A model generated the notes under the pieces. The model was not told the origin of the DNA. It ran no database searches and saw nothing but the letters and a program-made list of their open reading frames with translations. The position numbers were made by a program, and so were the translations under genes. DNA of 64,000 nt, taken from Caulobacter sp. UNC358MFTsu5.1. Lineage in GTDB: Bacteria; Pseudomonadota; Alphaproteobacteria; Caulobacterales; Caulobacteraceae. Where the stretch lies: NCBI RefSeq assembly GCF_000712075.1, contig NZ_JONW01000006.1, positions 496,001 through 560,000 on the forward strand. The letters run 5' to 3'. Positions 51,812 to 61,312 of the stretch are shown piece by piece. Position 1 is the stretch's first letter, and every line of letters begins with the position of its first letter.

Positions 51812-53710
51812 ATGAATATCGTCGTCGCCGTCGGCATCCTGGTCACCCTCGTGACCGGCGTGCCCGTGCTTATCCAGCTGCTGCGGGGCCATCCGCGCGG
51901 CCTGATCATCTGCTTCCTGGCCGAGATGTGGGAGCGCTTCTCCTACTACGGCATGCGCGGGCTGCTGATCTTCTACCTGACGCAGCACTTCCTGTTCGAT
52001 TCCAAGACGGCGGGCGGCCACTACGGCTCCTACACCTCGCTGGTCTACATCGTGCCCCTGCTGGGCGGCTTCCTGGCCGACCGCTATCTGGGCACCCGCA
52101 AGGCCGTGGCCTTCGGCGCCATCCTGCTGGTGGCGGGCCATCTGACCATGGCGGTCGAGGGCCGTCCGGCCACCCAGACCCTGGACTACGCCGGCCACAC
52201 CTACGAGTTCCAGGTCGAGGGCCGCGGCGAGGAGCGGGTGGCCAAGATCGTCGTCGGCGACAAGCCCTATGAGGTGGCGGCCAACGACAAGGGCGACTTC
52301 GAGATCAAGAACCTGCCGGCCCAGTCGGTCCTGCCCTCGGTGCTGCCCAAGGGCCAGTACAAGCTGGGCGTCAAGGACCGCGACCCGCTGTACCTCAACA
52401 TCTTCTGGCTGGCGCTGGCGCTGATCATCGTCGGCGTGGGCTTCATGAAGGCCAATGTCGCCACCCTGGTGGGGCAGCTCTATCCGCAGGGCGACCCGCG
52501 CCGCGACCCGGGCTTCACCCTCTACTACTACGGCATCAACCTGGGCTCGTTCTGGGCGGCCATCCTCTGCGGCCTGCTGGGCGTCAACCTGGGCTGGAAC
52601 GCCGGCTTCGGCATGGCCGGCATCGGCATGCTGGCCGGCTTCGTGATCTTCGTGCTGGGCAAGCCCTGGCTGCTGGGCAAGGGCGAACCGCCCGAGTTCG
52701 CCAAGCTGAAGGCCCCGGTGCTGGGCCCGCTCAACCGCGAGGGCGTGATCTACGCCGCCTCGCTGGGCGTGGTCGGGTTGGTCTTCTTCCTGGTGCAGTA
52801 CACGCCTGTCGTCAGCGCCACCCTGATCGCCGGCAGCGTCCTGTCGGTGGCCTACATCCTGTGGTTCGCCTTCGTGAAGTGCCAGAAGGTCGAGCGCGAG
52901 CGGCTGCTGCTGGCCACGGTGCTGGTGCTGGGCGCGGTGGTGTTCTGGGCCCTGTTCGAGCAGGCCGGTTCGTCGCTGAACCTGTTCGCGGCCACCAACG
53001 TCAACCTGACCCTGTTGTCGCACCCGGTGCAATGGCTGGGCGGGGCGGTGGTGCTGGGCGCGCCCGAACAGCTGGCCGCGGCGGGGATCGACCCGGCCGG
53101 CAAGCTGTGGGTCAACACCGCGTTCAACGCCGCCCAGACCCAGGCGATCAACGCCGGCTGGATCCTGATCTTCGCCCCGGTCTTCGCGGCGCTCTGGACC
53201 TTCCTGGGCGCCCGGGGCCGGAACCCCGGCCCGATGGTCAAGTTCGGCCTGTCGCTGATCCAGGTGGGCGCGGGCTTCCTGATCCTGCTGGTCGGCGCCC
53301 ACTTCGCCGACGGCGCGTTCCGCATGCCGCTGATCTTCCTGATCGTCATGTACATGCTGCACACCTCGGGCGAGATGTTCATGTCGCCGGTCGGCCTGTC
53401 GCAGATGACCAAGCTGTCGCCGCTGTCGATCGTCTCGTTCGTGATGGCGGTCTGGTACATGGCGCTGTCCATGGGCAACCTGGTCGCGGGCTTCATCGCG
53501 GGCATCGCCTCGACCGAGACCATCGGCGGCCAGGCCCTGGACCCGGCCGCGGCCCTGACCCAGTCGCTGCTGGTGTTCAAGATCGTCGGCCTGATCTCGA
53601 TCGGCATCGGCGTGGTGTTCCTGGCCCTGTCGCCGATCCTGAAGAAGTGGTCGCACGGTTCGGACGACACCAACCCCGAGCCGGGCGAGCCGGCCTCGAT
53701 CGCCCCCTAG
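51812..53710 (+). CDS. POT/PTR-family proton-coupled peptide transporter with soluble insertion
   Basis: Inner-membrane di/tripeptide importer of 632 residues. The PTR2 signatures are WERFSYYGMRGLLIFYLTQHF near 33-53 and YYYGINLGSFWA in the middle. About 12-14 hydrophobic helices are visible. Residues about 118-190 form a polar beta-rich insertion (HTYEFQVEGRGEERVAKIVV, then KGQYKLGVKD) between helices. The start ATG 51812 has a weak ribosome site. A strong terminator follows. Confidence 0.9.
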   Translation: MNIVVAVGILVTLVTGVPVLIQLLRGHPRGLIICFLAEMWERFSYYGMRGLLIFYLTQHFLFDSKTAGGHYGSYTSLVYIVPLLGGFLADRYLGTRKAVAFGAILLVAGHLTMAVEGRPATQTLDYAGHTYEFQVEGRGEERVAKIVVGDKPYEVAANDKGDFEIKNLPAQSVLPSVLPKGQYKLGVKDRDPLYLNIFWLALALIIVGVGFMKANVATLVGQLYPQGDPRRDPGFTLYYYGINLGSFWAAILCGLLGVNLGWNAGFGMAGIGMLAGFVIFVLGKPWLLGKGEPPEFAKLKAPVLGPLNREGVIYAASLGVVGLVFFLVQYTPVVSATLIAGSVLSVAYILWFAFVKCQKVERERLLLATVLVLGAVVFWALFEQAGSSLNLFAATNVNLTLLSHPVQWLGGAVVLGAPEQLAAAGIDPAGKLWVNTAFNAAQTQAINAGWILIFAPVFAALWTFLGARGRNPGPMVKFGLSLIQVGAGFLILLVGAHFADGAFRMPLIFLIVMYMLHTSGEMFMSPVGLSQMTKLSPLSIVSFVMAVWYMALSMGNLVAGFIAGIASTETIGGQALDPAAALTQSLLVFKIVGLISIGIGVVFLALSPILKKWSHGSDDTNPEPGEPASIAP

Positions 53711-53714
53711 ACGG

Positions 53715-53746
53715 AAAAGGCCCCGGAGCGATCCGGGGCCTTTTTC
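53715..53746 (+). terminator. Rho-independent terminator of the peptide transporter
   Basis: A 13-bp stem (AAAAGGCCCCGGA with TCCGGGGCCTTTT), a GCGA loop and a closing T run, 5 nt after the stop. Confidence 0.92.
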
Positions 53747-53849
53747 TTGGCCGCCCTCCGATTGACGCGAATATTTCGCCAGCGCACGCTATGGTCGATT
53801 CATCCTTGATCGATCAGGGCGGCGCGAAGCCGCGTCTCGGGAGGGCGGC

Positions 53850-55595
53850 ATGGGAACGGCCTACACCATCTTCGGCGCGGGGCCGGCGGGCCTCTACACG
53901 GCCTGGCGGCTGGTCACCGGCGGCAAGGCCGTGGCGGGCGACAGCATCGAGCTGATCGAGTGGGGCGACTACGCCTTCGACGGTCCCGGCTCGGGCACCC
54001 GCCTGCCGGCCGGTCGGATCGTGACCCACTTCTGCGACGACGACCCGACCCAGTCCTACATCGAGGCCGGCGGCATGCGGTTCATCGAATGGGACGGGAC
54101 CCAGGGCCACCAGCTGGTCACCCTGACCATCAACCTGCTGGGCCTGGGCGGATCGGTGGTGCCGTTCAACACCACGACCGACCCGCTGCTGTATCTGCGC
54201 GGCGAGCACATCTACCAGAAGAACCTGGCCACCCAGAACGCGCCCTACAACACGCCGGGCAACAACGCCGCCCCGGCCGCGACGCTGTTCGCCAACATCT
54301 CCAACCTGATCACCGGCGTGCCCGCGCCCTCGACCCGCACCGCCCAGTGCCAGTTCTACGGCGACGGGACCCTGCCCTCGACCTTCAACTCGTTCGTCTA
54401 CGCCCCGGGCTCGACGGCGGGGAACATCGGCTACTGGAACATCTTCTACGACCAGGCCGGCAACGAGGGCTACGAGTACGCCTCCGACGCTGGCGGCTAC
54501 ACGTCCAACGTCATCAACTGGAACGCCGCCAACGCCGCCGTCTACAACAGCGAGTTCGCGCCGGGCGGCCAGTTCAAGACCGTGCAGGGCGGCTATTCCC
54601 AGGTCTTCGTCCAGCTGTTCCAGCAGACCCGCGCGGCGGCGCAGGCGGCCGGGGTGGACTTCTCGCTGCAGGCCAACACCCGGCTGCACTCGGTCTGGCT
54701 GGCGGATGGGGTGATCAACTATCGGCTGGCCAGCGCCGCCGACCCGTTCAAGGGCGGGCCGACCCTGACCACGCCCAACGCCTTCCTGGCCATGCCGCCG
54801 GCCTCGCTGGACCTGGTGGCCGAGGCCACGCGCTACGCCGACCTGCCGGACGGGACGCTGGACATCATGAACCAGCGGCCGGTGCAGCTGTACATGGACG
54901 GGGTGATCCGTCAGCCGTCGATGCGGGTGATGCTGTTCTTCGACAGCCCCTGGTGGGAGACCTGCCCCTATCCGCCGGACCTGACCAGCGACGGCCTGCC
55001 CAACACCTTCGGCCCGACCATCACCGACCTGCCGCTGCGCCAGGTCTACTATTTCGGGAACAACAGCGACGGCAATCCCAACCCCGTCTACGGCGTGCTC
55101 GCCTCGTACGACGACATGCAATACGTCCAGTTCTGGCAGGAGCTGGAGCTGCACGTCGACGAGCGCCGGACCATCCCGCTGGAGGAGGACTACCAGGTCC
55201 TCCACAAGCCCGCGACGGCCAACGAGACCATGATCAAGATGGTGCTGCTGGAGCTGGCCAAGGTCCACTACGGCGACCCGAACGACGCCTACAAGATCCC
55301 GTACCCGGTCTCGGCGGTGTACAACGACTTCTCGTTCAACCCGTTCGGGGCCGGCTATCACGCCTGGGCGGCGCACTACGACATCTGCGACGTGATGCAG
55401 AGGATCCGCCAGCCCACGGGCCTGGTGGACGGCGCGCCGGCGGCCAACCTGTTCATCATCGGCGAGGCCTATTCCAACGACCAGGCCTGGGTGGAGGGCG
55501 CGTTCTGCACGGCGGAGTCGGTGCTGGTCGACTACTACGGCATGACCACCATCGCCGACACGACCAACTATCCGCTGATCTGCGCCTGCGCTTGA
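53850..55595 (+). CDS. Flavin-dependent amine/L-amino-acid oxidase-like protein
   Basis: 581 residues. The FAD-binding Rossmann motif FGAGPAGLYTAWRL is at 8-21. The C-terminal FAD contact block is NLFIIGEAYSNDQAWVEGAF. The middle resembles bacterial L-amino-acid oxidases. No signal peptide is seen. The substrate is not readable: amino acid or aromatic amine are options. It could supply H2O2. It ends 4 nt from the convergent DUF985 gene. Confidence 0.8.
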   Translation: MGTAYTIFGAGPAGLYTAWRLVTGGKAVAGDSIELIEWGDYAFDGPGSGTRLPAGRIVTHFCDDDPTQSYIEAGGMRFIEWDGTQGHQLVTLTINLLGLGGSVVPFNTTTDPLLYLRGEHIYQKNLATQNAPYNTPGNNAAPAATLFANISNLITGVPAPSTRTAQCQFYGDGTLPSTFNSFVYAPGSTAGNIGYWNIFYDQAGNEGYEYASDAGGYTSNVINWNAANAAVYNSEFAPGGQFKTVQGGYSQVFVQLFQQTRAAAQAAGVDFSLQANTRLHSVWLADGVINYRLASAADPFKGGPTLTTPNAFLAMPPASLDLVAEATRYADLPDGTLDIMNQRPVQLYMDGVIRQPSMRVMLFFDSPWWETCPYPPDLTSDGLPNTFGPTITDLPLRQVYYFGNNSDGNPNPVYGVLASYDDMQYVQFWQELELHVDERRTIPLEEDYQVLHKPATANETMIKMVLLELAKVHYGDPNDAYKIPYPVSAVYNDFSFNPFGAGYHAWAAHYDICDVMQRIRQPTGLVDGAPAANLFIIGEAYSNDQAWVEGAFCTAESVLVDYYGMTTIADTTNYPLICACA

Positions 55596-55599
55596 GCCG

Positions 55600-56067
55600 C
55601 TAGGGCCGCCGCGGCGTCTGGGAGTGGGGCCGCCAATCCTTGGGGGCCAGCTCGAAGCCGTCGAACTCGAAGCCGGGGGCGACGGTGCAGCCGACCAGGG
55701 TCCAGGCGCCCTGGCTGACGGCGGTCTGCCACCAGCCGGTCGGCACCACCGCCTGCGGTCGCTGGCCGGCCTTCAGGTCGGGACCCAGGACGTGGGCGGT
55801 CGCGCCCTGGCCGTCGGGGGTGGACAGGGTCAGGGTCAGGGGCGCGCCGGCGTAGTAGTGCCAGACCTCGACCGCGTCGATCTTGTGCCACGCCGACTGT
55901 TCGTCGGCCTGCAGCAGGAAATAGATCGCCGTCGAGGCGGGGCGGCCGTCCTCGATGGGGGTGTCGCGGAAGCTCTGGCGATACCAGCCGCCCTCGGGAT
56001 GGGGCTGCAGGTCCAGCAGGCGGATGATCTCGTTACCGCTCAGATCGCTCGATACATCCAACGACAT
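55600..56067 (-). CDS. DUF985 cupin protein
   Basis: 155 residues. LQPHPEGGWYRQSF opens the cupin barrel. AIYFLLQADEQSAWHKIDAVEVWHYYAG and GWWQTAV follow, as in DUF985. It is a likely metal- or sugar-binding jelly roll with no defined reaction. ATG 56067 is used (AAGGGG 6 nt upstream). GTG 56073 overlapping the gloB stop is also possible. It is coupled behind gloB. Confidence 0.85.
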   Translation of the reverse strand: MSLDVSSDLSGNEIIRLLDLQPHPEGGWYRQSFRDTPIEDGRPASTAIYFLLQADEQSAWHKIDAVEVWHYYAGAPLTLTLSTPDGQGATAHVLGPDLKAGQRPQAVVPTGWWQTAVSQGAWTLVGCTVAPGFEFDGFELAPKDWRPHSQTPRRP

Positions 56068-56069
56068 GC

Positions 56070-56816
56070 TCACCCCTTGAAGCCGTCCTTGGCGGCTCGA
56101 ATCTCACCGAAGGCCTCGGCCGGCGCCAGATGGGGCCGCAGCAGGGGCGCGCGCAAGAACGGATTCGTCGCTTTTTCGATCCCGATGGTGGTGGGCACGG
56201 TGGGCTCGCCGCGTTCGCGGGCGGCGAACACCGCCTCCGCCCGATCCTTGAGCGCGGGGGCGTCGTCGACCGACAGGGCGAAGCGGGCGTTGGAGGCGGT
56301 GTACTCGTGGGCGCAATAGACGGTGGTGTCGTCGGGCAGGGCGGTCAGCTTGGACAGCGAACCCCACATCTGCTCGGCCGTGCCCTCGAACAACCGGCCG
56401 CAGCCCAGGGCGAACAGGGTGTCGCCGACGAAGGCGATCCCGTCGGCGGCGTCGTGATAGGCGATGTGGCCCAGGGTGTGGCCGCCGGTGTCGATGACGC
56501 TCAAGGCCGTGTCGCCCAGCATCACCGTGTCGCCCTCGACGACGGGCCGGTCCAGCGGGGCGATGCGGGTCACCTCCTGCGGGCCGACGATCGTCGCGCC
56601 GGTCGCCGCCTGGATCGCCGCGTTGCCGCCGGCGTGGTCCGGATGCCAGTGGGTGTTGAGGATCAGGTCCAGCGTCCAGCCCAGCCTGTCCAGCTGGGCC
56701 AGGATGGCGTCGGCGTCGGGCGTGTCGATGGTCGCGGTGGTCCCGGTGGCGTCGTCGCGCACGAGAAAGCCGTAATTGTCCGACAGGCAGGGGAACTGGT
56801 GAACGGTCAGCGGCAT
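56070..56816 (-). CDS. gloB: Hydroxyacylglutathione hydrolase (glyoxalase II)
   Basis: Hydrolyses S-lactoylglutathione to lactate and glutathione. 248 residues. The di-metal site is intact: THWHPDH (His56, His58, Asp60, His61), GGHTLGHIAY and GDTLFALGCGRLFEG, with the C-terminal HAPB region (CAHEYTASNARFAL). This contrasts with the degenerate MBL protein at 21562. It is divergent from a methyltransferase, an arrangement common in alphaproteobacteria. Confidence 0.95.
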   Translation of the reverse strand: MPLTVHQFPCLSDNYGFLVRDDATGTTATIDTPDADAILAQLDRLGWTLDLILNTHWHPDHAGGNAAIQAATGATIVGPQEVTRIAPLDRPVVEGDTVMLGDTALSVIDTGGHTLGHIAYHDAADGIAFVGDTLFALGCGRLFEGTAEQMWGSLSKLTALPDDTTVYCAHEYTASNARFALSVDDAPALKDRAEAVFAARERGEPTVPTTIGIEKATNPFLRAPLLRPHLAPAEAFGEIRAAKDGFKG

Positions 56817-56912
56817 GCTCTCGACTCCGGACTGGGGCCAAATCCCCTGGGCGAGACGTGACGCGACGGGCCCGCCCGCCTACATAGATGAAGCCATCGA
56901 TCGGGAGACTCA

Positions 56913-57734
56913 ATGCGCCGCGACGTGCTCGATCTCAGAGCCTTCTACGCCAGCCCGCTCGGACGCGCGGCCCGCGAGATGCTGGGTCGCAAGGTCGAGG
57001 AGGCGTGGGGCGACGCGCGGGGCCTGGACGTGCTGGGCCTGGGCTACGCCACGCCCTTCCTCGACAAGGCCCGGCCTCAGGCCCGGCGGGTGGTGGCGGC
57101 CATGCCGGCCGCCCAGGGCGTCGAGGTCTGGCCCAACGGCGGCGCCAACGCCGCCACCCTGGTCGAGGAGACGGGCCTGCCGTTCGCCAACGCCATGTTC
57201 GACCGCATCCTGGCCGTCCACGCCCTGGAGGAAGCCGACGATCCGGCCGCCGTCCTGCGCGAGCTGTGGCGCGTGATGGCGCCCGCGGGCAGGCTGATCG
57301 TCGCCGTGGCCTCGCGCGACGGCCTGTGGGCCGGGGCCGAGAGCACGCCCTTCGGCCACGGCCGTCCGTTCAGCCGCCACCAGCTGGAGGCCCTGCTGCG
57401 CGAGGCCGACCTGGAGCCCGCCGGCTGGACCCGGGCCCTCTACACCCCGCCCCTGCCCATCGCGGCGCGCTGGGCCGAGGGCTTCGAGCAGGTGGGGGCC
57501 CGCCTGTGGCCGCGTTTCGCCGGCCTGATCCTGATGGAGGCGGTCAAACAGACCTTCGCGGTCAAGCCGCGCGGCAGCCGCGCGCGGGTGCGGGTGTTCG
57601 CGCCGGGGGTGCTCGCCCCCTCGCCCGGCGGCCCCGCTCCGGTCAGGACGGCGCCTGTTCGAAAGGCGCCGCGTAATCTAAATGCCGCAAAGCCCTTGGA
57701 GCCATCGATTCCCGGGCCTAGCCTGAAGTCGTAG
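56913..57734 (+). CDS. Class I SAM-dependent methyltransferase
   Basis: 273 residues. The SAM-binding strand is LDVLGLGYATPFLD, a variant of the GxGxG loop. LPFANAMFDRILAVHALEE and LRELWRVMAPAGRLIVAV are standard. The C-terminal 50 residues are Pro/Ala-rich and basic, which is not a catalytic fold. ATG has GGGAG upstream. Substrate is unknown. Confidence 0.85.
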   Translation: MRRDVLDLRAFYASPLGRAAREMLGRKVEEAWGDARGLDVLGLGYATPFLDKARPQARRVVAAMPAAQGVEVWPNGGANAATLVEETGLPFANAMFDRILAVHALEEADDPAAVLRELWRVMAPAGRLIVAVASRDGLWAGAESTPFGHGRPFSRHQLEALLREADLEPAGWTRALYTPPLPIAARWAEGFEQVGARLWPRFAGLILMEAVKQTFAVKPRGSRARVRVFAPGVLAPSPGGPAPVRTAPVRKAPRNLNAAKPLEPSIPGPSLKS

Positions 57735-57762
57735 ACCAAGCCCTCTTTGCGGGAGCCGCGCC

Positions 57763-58107
57763 ATGAAGATGATCGTCGCCGTAATCAAGCCCAGCCGCCT
57801 GGACGCCGTGCTTGAAGCGGTCACCGAGGCGGGCGCGTCGGGCCTGACGGTCACCGAGGTGCGCGGCTACGGCCGGCAGAAGGGCAAGACCGAGGTCTAT
57901 CGCGGCGCCGAGTACGAGGTGAAGCTGCTGCCGAAGGTCAAGCTGGAGATCGCCGTGGCCAACGACGTGGTCGAGCCGGTGGTCGAGGCCCTGCAGCGCA
58001 GCGCCAACACCGGCAAGATCGGCGACGGCAAGGTGTTCGTCATGGACCTGGAGCAGGCCCTGCGCATCCGCACCGGCGAACGCGACGCCGCGGCGATCGC
58101 GGGCTAG
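57763..58107 (+). CDS. PII nitrogen-signalling protein (GlnB/GlnK family)
   Basis: 114 residues. The T-loop has Tyr51 in YRGAEY, the usual uridylylation site. The B-loop is TGKIGDGKVFV. Length and fold are complete. It starts 28 nt after the methyltransferase stop and has neither glnA nor amtB beside it. It senses 2-oxoglutarate and ATP/ADP. Likely targets lie elsewhere. Confidence 0.93.
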   Translation: MKMIVAVIKPSRLDAVLEAVTEAGASGLTVTEVRGYGRQKGKTEVYRGAEYEVKLLPKVKLEIAVANDVVEPVVEALQRSANTGKIGDGKVFVMDLEQALRIRTGERDAAAIAG

Positions 58108-58119
58108 GCCTTCGCGGGC

Positions 58120-59673
58120 CTAACCTTCCAGCTCCCGCAGGTCGCGTCCGCGCGTCTCGGTCCCGAACCAGGCGACCAGCACCAGCGCCAGGGCCAGGGG
58201 CGCCATGATCATCAGGGCGGCCACCTTCAGCGGCGGCACGGCGGCCAGGATGCCCAGGAGCTGGGCGATCAGCCCGCCCGACTTGCTGCACGCCGCCACC
58301 CAGCCCGTGGCCCGGCCGCGCACCCGCAACGGGAAGCTCTCGGCCGTATAGGGCAGCAGGATGGCCAGCAGGCCGTTGGTGCCGATGATCATCAGGGCCA
58401 CCGGCAGGACCGGGCTGACGCCGGGGCCCAGGGTCAGGACGCCCGCCACGCCCAGGCCGCTGATCGCGATCGTCGCCGCCAGCGACCACTTGGTGCTCCA
58501 GCGGCTGTAGAGGAAGGCGCAGACGAAGACGGTCGGGAAGGCGATCAGCGCCGACTTGGCCAGCAGCTGGCTGGAGACGCCCACGCTGTGGCCCTCGGCC
58601 ACCAGCTCGGCCGGCAGCCACAGCAGCAGGCCGAAATTGACCAGGCCCCAGGCCACCGCCGCGATGCTGAGGGCGGCCGTCTTGCCGATGAAGCGCCGCT
58701 CGACCGGCGGCGGGGTCAGGACGTGGTGATGCTCCTCGGGCGTGTCGGCCTTCTCGCGCACCACGGAGCCGAACCGCTTCATCACCGAATGGGCGGCGTC
58801 CAGCCGGCCGATGCTCATCAGGAACTTGGCGGATTCCGGGATCGCGCCGGACAGGGCCACCAGGATCAGGCCGGTCGGCAGGTTGAGGAACCACATGATC
58901 CGCCAGCCGAACTCCGGCTGCAGCCAGGCCGAACAGCCGGACGAGGCCAGGTAGCCGCCCACGGCCCCCAGGCCGCCCACCAGCACCAGGGCCCAGCCCC
59001 GGTGCTTGGACGGCATGGTCTCGGCCAGCAGGGCGTAGACCACCGGCAGCAGGCCCCCGGCGGCCGCGCCCATCAGGAAGCACATGCCGACGTTCCACCA
59101 GAAGTCGGGCATGGCCCCGCAGATCGAGGTGCCGACGAACATCACCGACGACAGCAGGATCGAGGCCCGGCGCCCGAAGACGTCGGCCAGGGCGCCCCAG
59201 ACGATCGATCCGGCCACGGTGCCGGTCAGGGCGGCGAACGGCAGCCAGGCGACCGTGGCCTTGCCGACCCCGTATTCCTTGATCATGCCGGGCACCACGA
59301 AGCCCAGGCTGGCCGGCTTCATGATGTCGATGATCAGGGCGATCACCAGCACCAGCATCAGCCACCAGTGGGCCATGGACAGCGGCGCGTCCTCGGGCGG
59401 CGTCACCTCGACCGTGTGGTCCAGGTGGTGGTCGCCGCGACGGGGCAGCAGGCCCCAGCCGGCCAGGACGCAGCCGGGCGGGATGATCAGCATCCCGATC
59501 GTCATGCCCAGGTCCATCTTCATCCCGGCCAGCTGGTAGCCGATGTCGGCGCCCATCAGGTACATCGGCACATGCAGGACGACGCCGGCGGTCACCACCA
59601 GGCAACCCAGCCAGAAGGCCCAGAGGCGCTTGCGGTCGGCGAGGACGTGATGGTCGGGCGTTTCGGCTGTCAT
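58120..59673 (-). CDS. MFS transporter, sugar/aromatic-acid porter-like
   Basis: 517 residues from ATG 59673. A longer frame to 59781 is not supported. Twelve to fourteen hydrophobic helices are visible, with the MFS loop WGALADVFGRRASILLSS and a long loop of His residues before LTPPPVERRF. An acidic inter-helix stretch (PPEDAPLSMAHW) lies near 120. It resembles metabolite:proton symporters. Substrate is unknown. Confidence 0.85.
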   Translation of the reverse strand: MTAETPDHHVLADRKRLWAFWLGCLVVTAGVVLHVPMYLMGADIGYQLAGMKMDLGMTIGMLIIPPGCVLAGWGLLPRRGDHHLDHTVEVTPPEDAPLSMAHWWLMLVLVIALIIDIMKPASLGFVVPGMIKEYGVGKATVAWLPFAALTGTVAGSIVWGALADVFGRRASILLSSVMFVGTSICGAMPDFWWNVGMCFLMGAAAGGLLPVVYALLAETMPSKHRGWALVLVGGLGAVGGYLASSGCSAWLQPEFGWRIMWFLNLPTGLILVALSGAIPESAKFLMSIGRLDAAHSVMKRFGSVVREKADTPEEHHHVLTPPPVERRFIGKTAALSIAAVAWGLVNFGLLLWLPAELVAEGHSVGVSSQLLAKSALIAFPTVFVCAFLYSRWSTKWSLAATIAISGLGVAGVLTLGPGVSPVLPVALMIIGTNGLLAILLPYTAESFPLRVRGRATGWVAACSKSGGLIAQLLGILAAVPPLKVAALMIMAPLALALVLVAWFGTETRGRDLRELEG

Positions 59674-59681
59674 GGGCGTCC

Positions 59682-59708
59682 AACAAACATGCGGCAGACT
59701 TCTGTCAA
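59682..59708 (-). promoter_or_regulatory. Candidate promoter for the MFS gene
   Basis: On the minus strand TTGACA (59708-59703), 15 nt, then TTTGTT (59687-59682), 8 nt before the ATG. A transcript from this would be nearly leaderless. Confidence 0.35.
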
Positions 59709-59765
59709 AGCGCAGCCATAACATGGGCCCGTGCGTTGACGAATTTCCGTGGCACAAGAGGCGAC

Positions 59766-61298
59766 ATGGCCGACGACGCATCCTCGCTGACCTCCGCTTC
59801 GCTGATGAGGCCGGGCTCCACCTGCTGGCGCGTGGAGCAGGCCGATCGGCTGGCGCTGTTCATCGACAACGACGAGGCCTTCGACGCCCTGAAGTCCATC
59901 CTGCTGTCGGCCAGGAAGTCGATCTGGATCCTGGCCTGGGTGTTCGATCCCTTGACGCGGCTGGACCCCGACCGGGTCCGCAAGAGCCGCGACCCCGCTC
60001 ATGTCGACCGCATCGGCCTCCTGCTGCGCCGGCAGGCGGCGTTGAACCCCGGCCTGGACGTGCGCATCCTGGTCTGGGACATGCCGTTCCCGATCGCCGC
60101 CTCGCAGCTGTTCGGCCCGCACCGCGGCCAAGTGTTCTTCACCGGCTCGCGGGTCAAGTACCACCTGGACAACACCCTGCCGGCCAGCGCCTGCCATCAC
60201 CAGAAGGTGGTCGTGGTTGACGGCTCGGTGGCCCTGGTCAGCGGCGGCGACATCGGCGTCGACCGCTGGGACACCACCCAGCACCTGGACAACGACCCCC
60301 GCCGCCGCCTGCCCACCGGCCACCACTATCCGGCCCGTCACGAGGTGGCGTCCCTGGTCGACGGCAAGGCGGCCGAGGCCCTGGGCGACCTGTTCATCGC
60401 CCGCTGGCAGCGGTCGACGGGCGAGGCGCTGGAGCGGTCGGAAAAGGCCGAGGAGGCGCCCTGGCCGGACTATCTGATCCCCGACCTGCGCAATGTCCCC
60501 GTCGGCGTCTGCCGCACCCAGCCGGCGTGGAAGGGCGAGCCCGAGGTCAACGAGTCGATGCTGATGCACCTGGCCAGCATCAGGTCCGCCCGGCGGCTGG
60601 TCTATCTGGAGAACCAGTACCTGACCTCGCCGATCATCGTCGAAGCCCTGGCCGAGCGCCTGGCCGAGCCGGATGGTCCCGAGGTGGTCACCGTCGGCCC
60701 CGCCCACAGCCCCAGCTATTTCGACCAGATGACCATGGACAGCGCCCGGACCTCGGCGATCAACCGCCTGCGCGAGATCGACGTCCACGGCCGCTTCTCG
60801 GCCTTCAGCGCCCGCACGCCCAAGGGCGCGACGATCATCGTCCACTCCAAGGTGGCGATCATGGACGACCGCGTGCTGCGGCTGGGCTCGGCCAATCTGA
60901 ACAACCGCTCGATCGGTCTCGACACCGAATGCGACATCGCCTTCGAGGGAACCGACGAGGCCAGCCGCGCCGCCGTGCGCGCCTTCCTGGGCCGGCTGAT
61001 CGGCCACTTCCTCGACCACGAGACCGGGCACGTGCTCGAGACCTACGACCGGCTGGGCGGCCTGGCGGCGACGATCAACGAGCTTGACCGCAAGGGTGGA
61101 GCCCCGCGCCGCCTGGCGCCGGTGCCGATCAGGCCGCTGACCGGGGTGCAGCAGTTCATCGCCGACTGGAACCTGGGCGACGCCCTGTCGCCCGTCGACG
61201 CCTGGCGCCCCTGGGGACGCCGCCGGCGGCTCAAGAAGGAGCTGCACCGCCTGATGGCCGATCCCCGGCCGGAACTGCCGGATCACCTGCAGGACTGA
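59766..61298 (+). CDS. Phospholipase D-like protein (two HKD motifs)
   Basis: Probable phosphatidyltransferase or phospholipase, 510 residues. HKD motif 1 is HQKVVVVD (His145, Lys147, Asp152) followed by GGDIG. HKD motif 2 is HSKVAIMD, followed by GSANLNNRS. The N-terminus lacks a clear signal peptide. ATG 59766 has AGAGG 5 nt upstream. The basic C-terminus (WGRRRRLKKELHRL) may bind membrane. The enzyme could be cytosolic or peripheral. Confidence 0.9.
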   Translation: MADDASSLTSASLMRPGSTCWRVEQADRLALFIDNDEAFDALKSILLSARKSIWILAWVFDPLTRLDPDRVRKSRDPAHVDRIGLLLRRQAALNPGLDVRILVWDMPFPIAASQLFGPHRGQVFFTGSRVKYHLDNTLPASACHHQKVVVVDGSVALVSGGDIGVDRWDTTQHLDNDPRRRLPTGHHYPARHEVASLVDGKAAEALGDLFIARWQRSTGEALERSEKAEEAPWPDYLIPDLRNVPVGVCRTQPAWKGEPEVNESMLMHLASIRSARRLVYLENQYLTSPIIVEALAERLAEPDGPEVVTVGPAHSPSYFDQMTMDSARTSAINRLREIDVHGRFSAFSARTPKGATIIVHSKVAIMDDRVLRLGSANLNNRSIGLDTECDIAFEGTDEASRAAVRAFLGRLIGHFLDHETGHVLETYDRLGGLAATINELDRKGGAPRRLAPVPIRPLTGVQQFIADWNLGDALSPVDAWRPWGRRRRLKKELHRLMADPRPELPDHLQD

Positions 61299-61312
61299 TC
61301 TTCAGAACGACC

